This document shows, one piece after another, positions 1-8,053 of a stretch of 19,262 bases of DNA. A program made the translations under genes and the position numbers. Position 1 is the stretch's first letter. Each line of letters opens with the position of its first letter. The notes beneath the pieces were generated by a model. It made no database searches. It was not told the origin of the DNA and was given only the letters and a program-made list of their open reading frames with translations. Origin of the DNA: an uncultured Collinsella sp. (GTDB lineage: Bacteria > Actinomycetota > Coriobacteriia > Coriobacteriales > Coriobacteriaceae); assembly GCA_934655835.1 (NCBI GenBank), contig CAKUHM010000002.1, positions 1 through 19,262 on the forward strand, given 5' to 3'.

Positions 1-1145
1 AGAATGGACTGGCCGATGGTCGTGCACAAGCCGCGCACCGGATCGACGAGCGGATAGCGCTCGGAGCCCAACTTGGGCTCACGCGGCACCGGCGGCGTCG
101 CAAAGCGCGCAGGGTCCAAGTCGCCCAGCGCGAGCGGCGTCGGCGGGTTGAGCGCACCGCCCGCATGCCCCAGGCAGCCCAACAACACATCGACCAGGCA
201 GATAGCGCGCGCCGTCTGGGTGCTGTTGGCATACGCGATGCCAATGCCGCCGTGAAAGCCCGCATCGACCACGGCGGCAGGCGCCGCAGCAGCCAAATCG
301 CGCGCCGTCGCACGGATGTCGTCGGCCGGCACGTCGCACATCGACTCCGCCCACTCGGGCGTCCAAGCAACAGCCGCCTGCGCCAGCTCATCAAAACCCG
401 TGGTATAGCGGGCAACAAACTCGCGGTCGTACAGGTCTTCGACAATGAGCACATGCGCAATACCCAGCAGCAAAGCCAAGTCGCAACCCGGACGCACGCG
501 CAGCCAGCGGTCGGCAAGCGCGGCCGAACCGCTGCGCCGCGGATCAACCACAATGATCTTGGCCCCGCGGCGGCGCGCATCGTTGAGCGCGTCGACCGCA
601 CCCATCGTCGACGAATCCACGATGGAGCGCCCCAGGTACATGATGCAATCGGTATGGGCCAAGTCGGAGGCCGGGCTGTAGCCCAAGCTGTGCTCCCAGC
701 CGGTCAGGCGGCTCACCTCGCAGGCGCCGTCGGCACCGTACACGTTGGGAGATCCCAGCGCGTGCATAAAACGATAGGCCCAATAACGGTCGAACGAGGG
801 CACGCCAAGTGTCATGCCCAGCGCACGGGCGCCATGCGCGTCCACGATCCCGCCAAGGCGCGCCGAGATCTGAGCAAACGCCTCGTCCCAGCTCACCGCA
901 TCGAACCCCGAACCATCCTCGCGGCGGCGCATGGGATGCAAAATCCGGTCGCGCTCGTCAAACGGCATGGACAGGCGATGTCGCCCGCGGGCGCACAGGG
1001 CACGCGCCGCGCACGGATGCCCCGGGACCGGCAGATCGGCCACCACACGCCCGTCCTCAACATGGGCCGCAAAGGCGCAATCGGCATAGCATCCCCCGCA
1101 CGTGGTCACCACGGAGCGACCGTCACGTTTCACAGCAGATGCCAT
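1..1145 (-). CDS. Molybdopterin-dependent oxidoreductase (DMSO reductase family), N-terminal part, runs off the left edge
   Basis: The minus-strand frame is open from an ATG at 1145 to the window edge, giving 381 codons of an incomplete protein. The N-terminus has an iron-sulfur motif Cys16-x2-Cys19-x3-Cys23 with a fourth Cys at 51 (LCARG), typical of the [4Fe-4S] site in bis-MGD enzymes. SWDEAF near residue 85 and KIIVVDPRRS near 196 are standard molybdopterin oxidoreductase motifs. The likely molybdenum ligand is Cys142 (GACEVSR), so this is a Cys enzyme and not a selenoprotein. No twin-arginine signal is visible, so it is probably cytoplasmic. AAAGGAA lies about 9 bases before the ATG. It follows focA in the same direction but beyond a terminator, so it probably has its own promoter. 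The substrate is unknown: formate dehydrogenase-like or a sulfur/nitrogen oxide reductase are all possible. Confidence 0.85.
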   Translation of the reverse strand, partial: MASAVKRDGRSVVTTCGGCYADCAFAAHVEDGRVVADLPVPGHPCAARALCARGRHRLSMPFDERDRILHPMRRREDGSGFDAVSWDEAFAQISARLGGIVDAHGARALGMTLGVPSFDRYWAYRFMHALGSPNVYGADGACEVSRLTGWEHSLGYSPASDLAHTDCIMYLGRSIVDSSTMGAVDALNDARRRGAKIIVVDPRRSGSAALADRWLRVRPGCDLALLLGIAHVLIVEDLYDREFVARYTTGFDELAQAAVAWTPEWAESMCDVPADDIRATARDLAAAAPAAVVDAGFHGGIGIAYANSTQTARAICLVDVLLGCLGHAGGALNPPTPLALGDLDPARFATPPVPREPKLGSERYPLVDPVRGLCTTIGQSI

Positions 1146-1188
1146 CTCGATTATTCCTTTCCAGCCCACACACAACACACTCCAAGGC

Positions 1189-1224
1189 AAAAAGCCTCCC
1201 GCACGGCAACGCCCCGCGGGAGGC
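1189..1224 (-). terminator. Intrinsic terminator of the formate hydrogenlyase operon
   Basis: Read on the minus strand, arms GCCTCCCGC (1224-1216) and GCGGGAGGC (1202-1194) form a perfect 9-bp GC-rich stem with a 13-base loop. TTTTT (1193-1189) follows immediately. It lies 23 bases past the focA stop and ahead of the next co-directional gene. This marks the end of the operon and separates focA from the molybdoenzyme. Confidence 0.9.
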
Positions 1225-1247
1225 CCAACACCCAGCGAACAGTCCCT

Positions 1248-2087
1248 TTACGCCTCGGACTTCTTGGCGTAGATAAACCAGTAGCCCAGCGCGATCAGAA
1301 CCGCACCACCAACGATGTTGCCCAGCGTGGCGGCGGACAGGTTAAACGCAATGCCCGCGACGTTGAGGGCATCGGCCCCGGCAACATCGGCACCGTAGCC
1401 GCACGCGTGCATCACGGCGCCCATGGGCAAAAAGTACATGTTGGCAACGCAGTGCTCAAAACCGCAGGCCACAAAGGCGGCGATGGGCAGCAAAATGCCC
1501 ACGACCTTGTCGACCACGGTCTTGCCGGCGGTGCCGATCCACACGGCCAGGCACACAAAGATGTTGCACAGGATGCCGCGGAAGAAGATCGTCACCCAGT
1601 CGATCGTCACCTTGCCGGCGGCGACGCTCACCATGGAATTGGCGACCGCCTCGCCGTTGAGCTTGTAAATGCCGGCCATGTACACCAAAAAGACGATGAA
1701 CAGGGCACCGACAAAGTTACCGACCCACACGACCAGCCAGGCTTTGAGCATCTGAGGCAGCGTGATCTTTTTGCTCTTGAGCGCGCAGACCATAAGCGAG
1801 TTGCCCGTAAAGAGCTCGGCGCCGCAAATAAGCACGAGCACCAGGCCCAGGCAAAAGCACAGGCCGCCCACAACACGCTGGGCACCCCAGCCCAAGGTGC
1901 TATCGCTCAAGAACACAGTAAAGAACAGGCCACCAAAGGCGATGAACGCACCGGCGAACATCGCCAAGACAAAGGCCTTCGCGACCGGCAGGTTTGCCTT
2001 GGTCACGCCGGCGGCCTCGGTCTTTGCCTCGATCGCGGCGGGCGCCAGGCAATCGGGAGCGGGATACTCCACCTTGGTATCTGCCAT
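1248..2087 (-). CDS. focA: Formate channel/transporter FocA (FNT family)
   Basis: The 279-residue protein is close in length to E. coli FocA (285). It is hydrophobic, with six predicted membrane segments. FNT signatures are visible: ELFTGN near residues 91-96, WVGNF near 121-125, and FEHCVANM with His212, matching the conserved pore histidine region of formate channels. I chose the ATG at 2087, preceded by AGGAAAG, over an upstream in-frame TTG at 2120 that would add eleven unconvincing residues. The family forms pentameric inner-membrane channels for formate import and export. As the last gene before the terminator, it supplies formate to FdhF in the same operon. A nitrite channel (NirC) is less likely given the context. 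Confidence 0.95.
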   Translation of the reverse strand: MADTKVEYPAPDCLAPAAIEAKTEAAGVTKANLPVAKAFVLAMFAGAFIAFGGLFFTVFLSDSTLGWGAQRVVGGLCFCLGLVLVLICGAELFTGNSLMVCALKSKKITLPQMLKAWLVVWVGNFVGALFIVFLVYMAGIYKLNGEAVANSMVSVAAGKVTIDWVTIFFRGILCNIFVCLAVWIGTAGKTVVDKVVGILLPIAAFVACGFEHCVANMYFLPMGAVMHACGYGADVAGADALNVAGIAFNLSAATLGNIVGGAVLIALGYWFIYAKKSEA

Positions 2088-2126
2088 GTCAATCACTTCT
2101 TTCCTAATCAGCAGGGACAAGCGCTC

Positions 2127-2630
2127 CTACAGCTCCTGCCCCAAGCGGACAAAGTGGGAAAAGTCGTTGGCGGCCACGGCGTCGTACACGGCGTCGACGG
2201 CGTCAAAGACTTCCGGGGACATGGGGTTGTAAAACTCCGTGTCGCCCGGCTGAATCCCCACGAAGACGATATCATCGCACGATTGCTCAATCTCTTCGAT
2301 CAGAATCGATAGAGGAAGCGAGTGCGTGGTGAACATCGACTTGCGGGCAACGTCGGTTTTGTCGAGCAAGCGGATGGCGCCGACGGGCAGCGCCATGTCG
2401 GCGGCATCGACCAAGACCAGACGCGGCGGAAGCTCGCGCTTGACCTCGATGATGTCGTCCTCGGGCGTTTGGCCTCCGTCGATGGTGTACCAACCGGCGA
2501 TGGGCGCGTCCTCCATCTTTTTGGAGAGCACGGGGCCGGCGGCATCGTCGGCACGCAGCACGCTTCCCGCCGTGAGCACGATACCCTCAAACGGAGCGCC
2601 GTTCACACGTCCATCCACAACGCGACCCAT
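2127..2630 (-). CDS. hycI: Hydrogenase maturation endopeptidase HycI
   Basis: The 167-residue protein matches HycI throughout: LRADDAAGPVL (24-35), DGGQTPEDDI (51-60), VDAADM (74-79), TTHSLPL (101-107) and GIQP. Asp29, Asp75 (or Asp78) and His103 align with the nickel-sensing residues of HycI. The family cleaves the C-terminal tail of the hydrogenase large subunit after nickel insertion, and HyfG in this operon carries such a tail. The start codon overlaps the previous gene's stop (TAATG), which suggests translational coupling, and GGAAGG sits about 8 bases upstream. The first 17 residues extend the usual N-terminus, and the common GN/GDDG pattern near the active site reads AGS...ADDA, a mild variation. 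E. coli hyf has no such gene in the operon, so this position resembles hyc. Confidence 0.93.
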   Translation of the reverse strand: MGRVVDGRVNGAPFEGIVLTAGSVLRADDAAGPVLSKKMEDAPIAGWYTIDGGQTPEDDIIEVKRELPPRLVLVDAADMALPVGAIRLLDKTDVARKSMFTTHSLPLSILIEEIEQSCDDIVFVGIQPGDTEFYNPMSPEVFDAVDAVYDAVAANDFSHFVRLGQEL

Positions 2631-3211
2631 TACTGCAACCTTCCCGTCAGATACACGCCCGACACATCGCGCACGCGCTCAACCAGATCGCGGAACTTCA
2701 TCAGAAACGCGACCTGCTGGGCATGCAGGCCAAAGTCGTCATCGAACACCGAGATGCCGGCCTTGGCCGACCCGCGAAAACCGCGCTCGTCGAGCAGCGC
2801 ATCGCAGGCCTCGAGCAGCGACGGCACCGCCGCCTTGTCGAGCTGGCACTCACCAAAGGAGCGGATGGCCTCGAACTTGGTCTTGGCCTCCCCCTCCGGC
2901 AACGCGTCGACGAGCGAATAGAAGACGTTCACCGGCACCGACAGGCGCGGCTCAAAGCAGTCGAGCACGCCAGTGTGGTGGCCCACGGCGAGCGTGTAGT
3001 ACAGCACGTCGCAGGCCTCCTGGGGAACGTCTTCCTCGGTCTCCACAAACTTACGCGTGAGCTCATAGAAGACCACCTGGTCGGGCGCATGGCCCAGGCA
3101 GGGGTCGGCGACGCCCTCGGCGGCCTCGTCGCTTGCGCGCGAGGCATCGCCAAAGGAGCCGCCGAGCATGCCGGGGCCCGCAAAGTAACCAGAGCGGTCC
3201 GTGAGCTCCAT
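2630..3211 (-). CDS. hyfJ: Formate hydrogenlyase maturation protein HycH/HyfJ
   Basis: The 193-residue protein contains a HycH-like domain from about residue 46. VVFYELTRKF, followed by YYTLAVGHH and GVLDCFEP, closely parallels E. coli HycH (136 residues). The first 45 residues are an extra, Gly/Ala/Asp-rich N-terminal stretch with no recognised domain. HycH is required for hydrogenase-3 large-subunit maturation, though its exact activity is not settled. GGAGG lies 7 bases before the ATG, and the gene starts directly against the hyfI stop. The TAA overlaps the hycI ATG. The long start is supported by the ribosome site, so I kept it rather than an internal start. Confidence 0.88.
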   Translation of the reverse strand: MELTDRSGYFAGPGMLGGSFGDASRASDEAAEGVADPCLGHAPDQVVFYELTRKFVETEEDVPQEACDVLYYTLAVGHHTGVLDCFEPRLSVPVNVFYSLVDALPEGEAKTKFEAIRSFGECQLDKAAVPSLLEACDALLDERGFRGSAKAGISVFDDDFGLHAQQVAFLMKFRDLVERVRDVSGVYLTGRLQ

Positions 3212-3994
3212 CTAGCGACCTCCGGCCAGCACCAGATCCTGCAGCGCCGAGTACACCTCGACGCGGCGCGGATCGTCCTGCTTGTCGATGAGCAGCGCCA
3301 TGGCACCGCGGATATCGCCCTTGGGCGCGCCCTCGAGCGTATCCATAAACTCGTTGGCCAGGTCGCGGCCGTAACGGTAGCCGCTCATGGCGCGAGCTTC
3401 GCGCTCAATAGCAACGCGCAGCTTGTACGGCACGCCGGGGTGCAGGATATCGGCCTGCTCGCCGGCGGCCTCCACCGTGGTCTCGGCATGGAGCTTTTGG
3501 TCCAGCAGACCGAGTGCCATGGCAAAGCCGTAGATGGTCTGCGCGGGGCTGGGCGGGCAGCCGGGGATGTAGACGTCGACCGGCAAGATCTTGTCCGTGC
3601 CGCCCCAGACGCAGTAGTTGTCGTAGAAGATGCCACCGGTGCAGCCGCACGCGCCATAGGACACCACGATCTTGGGATCGGGTGCGGCCTCAAAGGCGCG
3701 CAGGGCCGGCATGCGCATGGCACGCGTCACGGCACCGGTGTACAGCAGCACATCGGCGTGACGGGGCGAGGGCACGACCTTGATGCCAAAGCGCTCGACG
3801 TCGAAGACGGGCGTGATGGAACCGAAGATCTCGATCTCGCAGCCGTTGCAGCCGCCGCAGTCAACGCGGTAGACGTACACCGAGCGCTTGATCTTCTTAA
3901 GAAGGGTCGCCTTGGCCTTCTCGATGCTCTCGTCGAGCTCGATCTTGGTCGGGCGGTACTGAAGCCGCTCGGGCAAAAGCGTGGGTTCGGCCAT
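3212..3994 (-). CDS. hyfI: Hydrogenase-4 small subunit HyfI/HycG (NuoB-like, [4Fe-4S])
   Basis: The 260-residue protein is close to E. coli HycG/HyfI (about 255). The proximal cluster motif DCGGCNGCEIE is at residues 45-55, GACGC at 115-119 and PGCPPSP at 145-151, all characteristic of NuoB-like hydrogenase small subunits. GYRYGRD and the following C-terminal region form a family-typical extension. It holds the cluster nearest the NiFe site and passes electrons from HyfH to HyfG on the cytoplasmic side of the membrane arm. GGAGGAG precedes the ATG, and hyfH ends two bases upstream. No signal peptide is present, as expected for this cytoplasm-facing group. Confidence 0.95.
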   Translation of the reverse strand: MAEPTLLPERLQYRPTKIELDESIEKAKATLLKKIKRSVYVYRVDCGGCNGCEIEIFGSITPVFDVERFGIKVVPSPRHADVLLYTGAVTRAMRMPALRAFEAAPDPKIVVSYGACGCTGGIFYDNYCVWGGTDKILPVDVYIPGCPPSPAQTIYGFAMALGLLDQKLHAETTVEAAGEQADILHPGVPYKLRVAIEREARAMSGYRYGRDLANEFMDTLEGAPKGDIRGAMALLIDKQDDPRRVEVYSALQDLVLAGGR

Positions 3995-3996
3995 GG

Positions 3997-4713
3997 TTAC
4001 TCCTCCTTCGTTTCAAAATCCATGATGATGCCCTCGACCGGCGCCGGACCGGCGGGAATCTCGGGCGCATCGGGGTTGAGCTCGCGGTCGATATACTCCG
4101 GGTTCACGCCGTGGCCGCCCAGATACTCCATGCCGGGGCCCTGGGGCTCACCGGACGCAAGCGTCTCGTTGGCAGCCATGCCAGCAGCGTTGCCGGTCTT
4201 TACGGCCGAGGCGGCGCGCAGGGCGTCGAGCTCGCGCTTGCACTCCTGGCACATACCGACGGTGCGGGCGGCCTGCACGGCCTCCATACCGCCGGCCGCC
4301 TGCAGCAGGCGCTTGGCGTAGTCGATCTCCTTGTGCGGGGCGAACGGCTTGCCGCAGCGCGAGCAGTGCTCGAGCGTATAGACACTCTTGCTGGTGAGGT
4401 CGTCCTTGCTCATGACGGCCAGCTCAAACTCCTCGGTGAGCTTGATGGCCTCCATGGGGCAGGCCTCCTCGCAGCGGCCGCAGAAGATGCAGCGGCCGTA
4501 GTCGATCGACCAGGTGATGGTATCGGCCGCAAGGTCGGTGTCCATGCGAATGGCATCGGCCGGGCACGCCACGCCGCAGGCACCGCAGGCGATGCAGAGC
4601 TCGGCGTTGTGCTCGGGCTTGCCGCGCATGTCCTTGTTGGTGGGAAACGGCGCAAACGGGTACTTGACCGTCGCGTCGCCGGCCTTGGCGTTGACCTTCC
4701 AAAGCTTCAGCAT
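3997..4713 (-). CDS. hyfH: Hydrogenase-4 ferredoxin-like subunit HyfH/HycF (NuoI-like)
   Basis: The 238-residue protein has two [4Fe-4S] motifs: Cys40, 43, 46, 50 and Cys75, 78, 81, 85. A second Cys set follows, HCSRCGKPFAPHKEIDYA (Cys117, 120) with CQECKR (155, 158), a likely metal site also present in E. coli HycF (about 180 residues). Beyond it lies a C-terminal extension of roughly 60 residues, rich in Gly, Pro and Ala, with no recognised fold. The subunit carries electrons between the HyfA/FdhF side and HyfI. I chose the ATG at 4713, preceded by GAGGAGG. A longer frame from 4836 would overlap hyfG and reads as low-complexity sequence. The start lies one base after the hyfG stop. Confidence 0.93.
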   Translation of the reverse strand: MLKLWKVNAKAGDATVKYPFAPFPTNKDMRGKPEHNAELCIACGACGVACPADAIRMDTDLAADTITWSIDYGRCIFCGRCEEACPMEAIKLTEEFELAVMSKDDLTSKSVYTLEHCSRCGKPFAPHKEIDYAKRLLQAAGGMEAVQAARTVGMCQECKRELDALRAASAVKTGNAAGMAANETLASGEPQGPGMEYLGGHGVNPEYIDRELNPDAPEIPAGPAPVEGIIMDFETKEE

Positions 4714-4714
4714 A

Positions 4715-6487
4715 TTAGAGCGCCTCCTCATCGAGCGGAGCGGCCATGGTGCCCTCGCCCGCAAGCGGCGACTTGTCGCGCCAGACGTTCTCGAACTGCT
4801 CCTTGTCGAGCACGTGGTCGCGCTTGGCGGCGACATCGGTCACCGTCACGCGATCGGTGCAGGAGTAGCACGGGTCGAGCGAGCCGACGATCAGCGCCGC
4901 GTCGCCCACGGTGTTGCCGCGGAACATGTAGCGCAGGACCGGCCAGTTGCTGTACGTGGCGGCCTTGGCGCGCCAGCGGTAGCACTTCTGGTTGTTGCCG
5001 AGCATGGCCCAGTGCACGTCCTCGCCGCGCGGCGCCTCGGTGGCGCCGATGGCGTACTTGTGCGGGGTGTACTCCCAATCCGTAGTGAGGATGGGGCCAG
5101 ACGGGCAGTTCTCGAGCATGGTCTCGATCATGTCGATCGAATCGTAGACCTCCTGGATGCGAACGGCGGTACGGCCGAAGGCATCGCAGGTGTCGGCCGT
5201 GGCGGCGTGCATCTTTTGGATGTCGGGATCGGCATAGCCGTCGAAGGGATGGTCAAAGCGCACGTCGCGGGCATAGCCCGAGCCACGCATGAGCGGGCCG
5301 ACCGGCGAGAAGTCGCGTGCGGTCTTGCGGTCCAGAATGCCGATGCCGCTCGTACGCTCGATAAAGTTGGGCGTGGAGAGCAGCACGTCGACGAGCTCGG
5401 TGACCTCGGAGCGCAGCTGGTGGATGGTCGTGAGCGTGGAGAGCTTCTGCTCGGCCAAAATGTCGCGACGCACGCCGCCGATCACGTTGAGGCCGTAGGT
5501 CTTGCGGTGACCGGAGAGCTTCTCGGCCAGGTCCATGGACTTCTCGCGGACGCGGAAGAACTGCTGGAAGCCGGAGTCGAAGCCGGTGTAGTGCGACGCC
5601 AGGCCAATGTTGAGCAGATGCGAGTGCAGGCGCTCGACCTCGAGCATGATAGCGCGGATGTACTGGGCGCGCGGCGGGACATGGATGCCCTGGGCGCGCT
5701 CGACGGCCTCGGCATAGGCCACCGAGTGGGCGCAGCCGCAGATGCCGCAGATGCGGTCGGCGAGGAACGTCACGGCATCATAGTTCAGGCGCGTCTCGGC
5801 GACCTTCTCCATGCCGCGGTGCACGTAGAACAGACGGTAGTCGGCGTCGACGATCGTCTCGCCCTCGACGAACAGGCGGAAGTGACCGGGCTCGTCGGAG
5901 GTAATGTGCAACGGGCCCATGGGGACAAGCGTGGTCTCCTTGCCCTTGGTATCAGCCAAGAACTCGTAGTTTTCCATGTCGCTCGCGGGAGCGGGACGGA
6001 AACGGTAGTCCATGGAGTCCTTGCGCAGCGGGTACAGGCCGCTGGGCCAGTCATCGGGCAGTACCAGGCGGCGACGGTCGGGCAGACCCTCGGGAATCAG
6101 GCCGAACATGTCGCGCAGCTCGCGCTCGCCCCACACGCAGGCGGGGACGAACGGCGTCACGGACGGGAACGTCATCGTGGCGGGGTCGACCTCGGCGCGG
6201 ACGGTCACCCAGCCGGGATCCTCCCCCTCCATGGAGATGAGGTAGTACACGGCGTAGCGGCCGCACAGGCTGCGCTCGTCGTTGCCGACGATCACGGGAA
6301 TCCAGCCGTAGCGCTCGTAGTACAGGTAGTGGACGGCCTCGGGCAGACGGTCCAGCTTAACGGTGATCGTCAGCTGGTCCTCGCACTGCCACTCGACCTT
6401 CTCGATGCAGCCCGGAACGGCGCGGCGCAGGGCCTCGACATGGCTCTCGCAGCGGCGGGCATACACCTTGTTCTCAGTATCAGTCAT
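4715..6487 (-). CDS. hyfG: Hydrogenase-4 catalytic large subunit HyfG/HycE (NuoC-NuoD fusion, NiFe site)
   Basis: The 590-residue precursor is a fusion of an N-terminal NuoC-like domain (GERELRDMFGL, about 120-130) and a NuoD-like domain. NiFe ligands are visible in RICGICGCAH (Cys247, Cys250) and DPCYSCTDR (Cys540, Cys543), so the site is intact and the protein is a true hydrogenase rather than complex I. By analogy with HycE, HycI should cut after Arg546 and release a 44-residue tail. E. coli HycE has 569 residues with a shorter tail. It reduces protons to H2 in the formate hydrogenlyase complex. A GGTGGAG ribosome site precedes the ATG, and hyfF ends three bases upstream. Confidence 0.97.
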   Translation of the reverse strand: MTDTENKVYARRCESHVEALRRAVPGCIEKVEWQCEDQLTITVKLDRLPEAVHYLYYERYGWIPVIVGNDERSLCGRYAVYYLISMEGEDPGWVTVRAEVDPATMTFPSVTPFVPACVWGERELRDMFGLIPEGLPDRRRLVLPDDWPSGLYPLRKDSMDYRFRPAPASDMENYEFLADTKGKETTLVPMGPLHITSDEPGHFRLFVEGETIVDADYRLFYVHRGMEKVAETRLNYDAVTFLADRICGICGCAHSVAYAEAVERAQGIHVPPRAQYIRAIMLEVERLHSHLLNIGLASHYTGFDSGFQQFFRVREKSMDLAEKLSGHRKTYGLNVIGGVRRDILAEQKLSTLTTIHQLRSEVTELVDVLLSTPNFIERTSGIGILDRKTARDFSPVGPLMRGSGYARDVRFDHPFDGYADPDIQKMHAATADTCDAFGRTAVRIQEVYDSIDMIETMLENCPSGPILTTDWEYTPHKYAIGATEAPRGEDVHWAMLGNNQKCYRWRAKAATYSNWPVLRYMFRGNTVGDAALIVGSLDPCYSCTDRVTVTDVAAKRDHVLDKEQFENVWRDKSPLAGEGTMAAPLDEEAL

Positions 6488-6490
6488 TGG

Positions 6491-8050
6491 TTACTCCACC
6501 TCGCTCTGAGCGGTCTGGGTACCGAACACAGCGCGGTACATCGGCGCCGCATGAAGCTCCTCGGTGCTCTGCTCGAGCACGATACCGGTTGCGGCCTCGA
6601 CACCGCTCACGAGCGGCGTAGGCGTGGCGATACCAAACCAAAGGATCATGACGGCCAGGATGATCTCGGGGATCAGCATGAGCGCCGGGGCCTCGTGCTT
6701 ACCCATGCCCTCGGGAGCATGACCGAACACCGACTTAAGCGCGATGCGGGTGAGCGCGGAGATGGCGACGGTAAGGCCGAGGGCCACCACGACGACAAGC
6801 CACATCGGGCCAGCGGTAACGCCGGCGACAAAGGTCAAAAACTCCGAGATGAACATGCCAAAGGGCGGGAAGGCGGCAAGGCCCAGCAGCGCCAGGATGG
6901 CGAGCGCGGCGGTGGCGGGAGCAACCTCCACGACGCCCTGGATCTTGGCCAGGCTGCGTGTGCCGTAGGCGTGCTGGATGTTACCGGACACGCAGAAGGC
7001 AAGCGTCTTGGTAAAGCCGTGGAACACGCAGTGGAGCAGGGCCGCGGCGATACCCAGCGGGCCGCCGACACCCAGGCACAGCGCGATGACGCCCACGTTC
7101 TCCACGGAGGAGTAGGCGAAGCGGCGCTTGAGGTCGTCCTGGCGGAACATCGACAGCGCCGCCACCAGGATGGACAGCGTACCGACGATCAGCAGCAGAA
7201 GCTGGGGGTAGTCGGCGCCGACGGCCTGGATGGTAAAGCCGTAGAAGCGCATGATCACGAGCATGGCGCACTTAAGCAGCACGCCCGAGAGCAGGGCCGA
7301 GACAGGGCTCGGGGCCTGGGAGTGGGCATCGGGCAGCCAGGTGTGCATGGGGAACAGGCCGGCCTTGGTGCCAAAGCCAATCACGATAAACGCGAAGGCC
7401 AGGCGCATGAGCGTGGGGTCGAACTTATCCGCATAGGGCAGCACGCACGACAGGAACGCGGCCTCGTGGGCATTGGGGATCACGTCAGCGGCGTTGGCGT
7501 AAATCAGCAGCGTGCCGAACAGGCCAAAGGCCACGCCGGCGGTGCAGACCATGGCGTACTTCCAAGAGGCTTCGAGGGCGGTCTTGTTCTTGTAGATACC
7601 GACGAGAAACACGGTGGACAGCGTAGTTGCCTCCACGGCGGCCCAGGTGAGGATCATGTTGTTGGACAGGCATGCGAGCAGCATGGTGAACACAAACAGG
7701 CTAAACAGCGCGTAGTACTGCTTAGCGCGCTCGGCGGGCATGGCGCCCTCCTCGATATCGGCCTTTACATAGGGAAGCGAGAACAGCCCCGTGAGAAAGC
7801 CGATAAAGCCGATGAGCAGCACAAAGATGGAGCCCAGCGAATCGAGGTGGAACCACAGGCCAAGGGCGTTGGCGGTGTTGCCGCTCATAAGGACGTCACC
7901 GGCCGTCATAAGCGACAGCACCAGGACAGACGCGACCGAGACCAGGTTGAGTCCCGCAAACACGCTATAGGACGTGTTCTTGGGCAAAAACGCCATGACG
8001 AGCGAGAACACCAAAGGGGTCGCGAGCAGGGCGAGAATCAACGTTTCCAT
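6491..8050 (-). CDS. hyfF: Hydrogenase-4 membrane subunit HyfF (antiporter-like, NuoL/M/N family)
   Basis: The 519-residue protein is close to E. coli HyfF (526) and is almost entirely hydrophobic with many membrane helices. Proton-path residues of the family are present: Glu140 (WAAVEATTLS), Lys229 (GTKAGLFPMHTWLPDAHSQAP), Lys260, and His344/Lys348 (FHGFTKTLAF). Such subunits form proton channels in the complex I membrane arm. HyfF distinguishes Hyf-type from Hyc-type formate hydrogenlyase. It starts three bases after hyfE with a GGGGG ribosome site, and the stop is three bases from the hyfG start. The assignment to HyfF rather than HyfD or HyfB rests on length, motif wording and position after HyfE. 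Confidence 0.93.
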   Translation of the reverse strand: METLILALLATPLVFSLVMAFLPKNTSYSVFAGLNLVSVASVLVLSLMTAGDVLMSGNTANALGLWFHLDSLGSIFVLLIGFIGFLTGLFSLPYVKADIEEGAMPAERAKQYYALFSLFVFTMLLACLSNNMILTWAAVEATTLSTVFLVGIYKNKTALEASWKYAMVCTAGVAFGLFGTLLIYANAADVIPNAHEAAFLSCVLPYADKFDPTLMRLAFAFIVIGFGTKAGLFPMHTWLPDAHSQAPSPVSALLSGVLLKCAMLVIMRFYGFTIQAVGADYPQLLLLIVGTLSILVAALSMFRQDDLKRRFAYSSVENVGVIALCLGVGGPLGIAAALLHCVFHGFTKTLAFCVSGNIQHAYGTRSLAKIQGVVEVAPATAALAILALLGLAAFPPFGMFISEFLTFVAGVTAGPMWLVVVVALGLTVAISALTRIALKSVFGHAPEGMGKHEAPALMLIPEIILAVMILWFGIATPTPLVSGVEAATGIVLEQSTEELHAAPMYRAVFGTQTAQSEVE

Positions 8051-8053
8051 GGA

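Noticed and set aside
165..2312. A 715-codon plus-strand open frame opposite the molybdoenzyme, focA and hycI
   Set aside because: It crosses a strong terminator and three recognisable minus-strand genes, and its translation is low-complexity.
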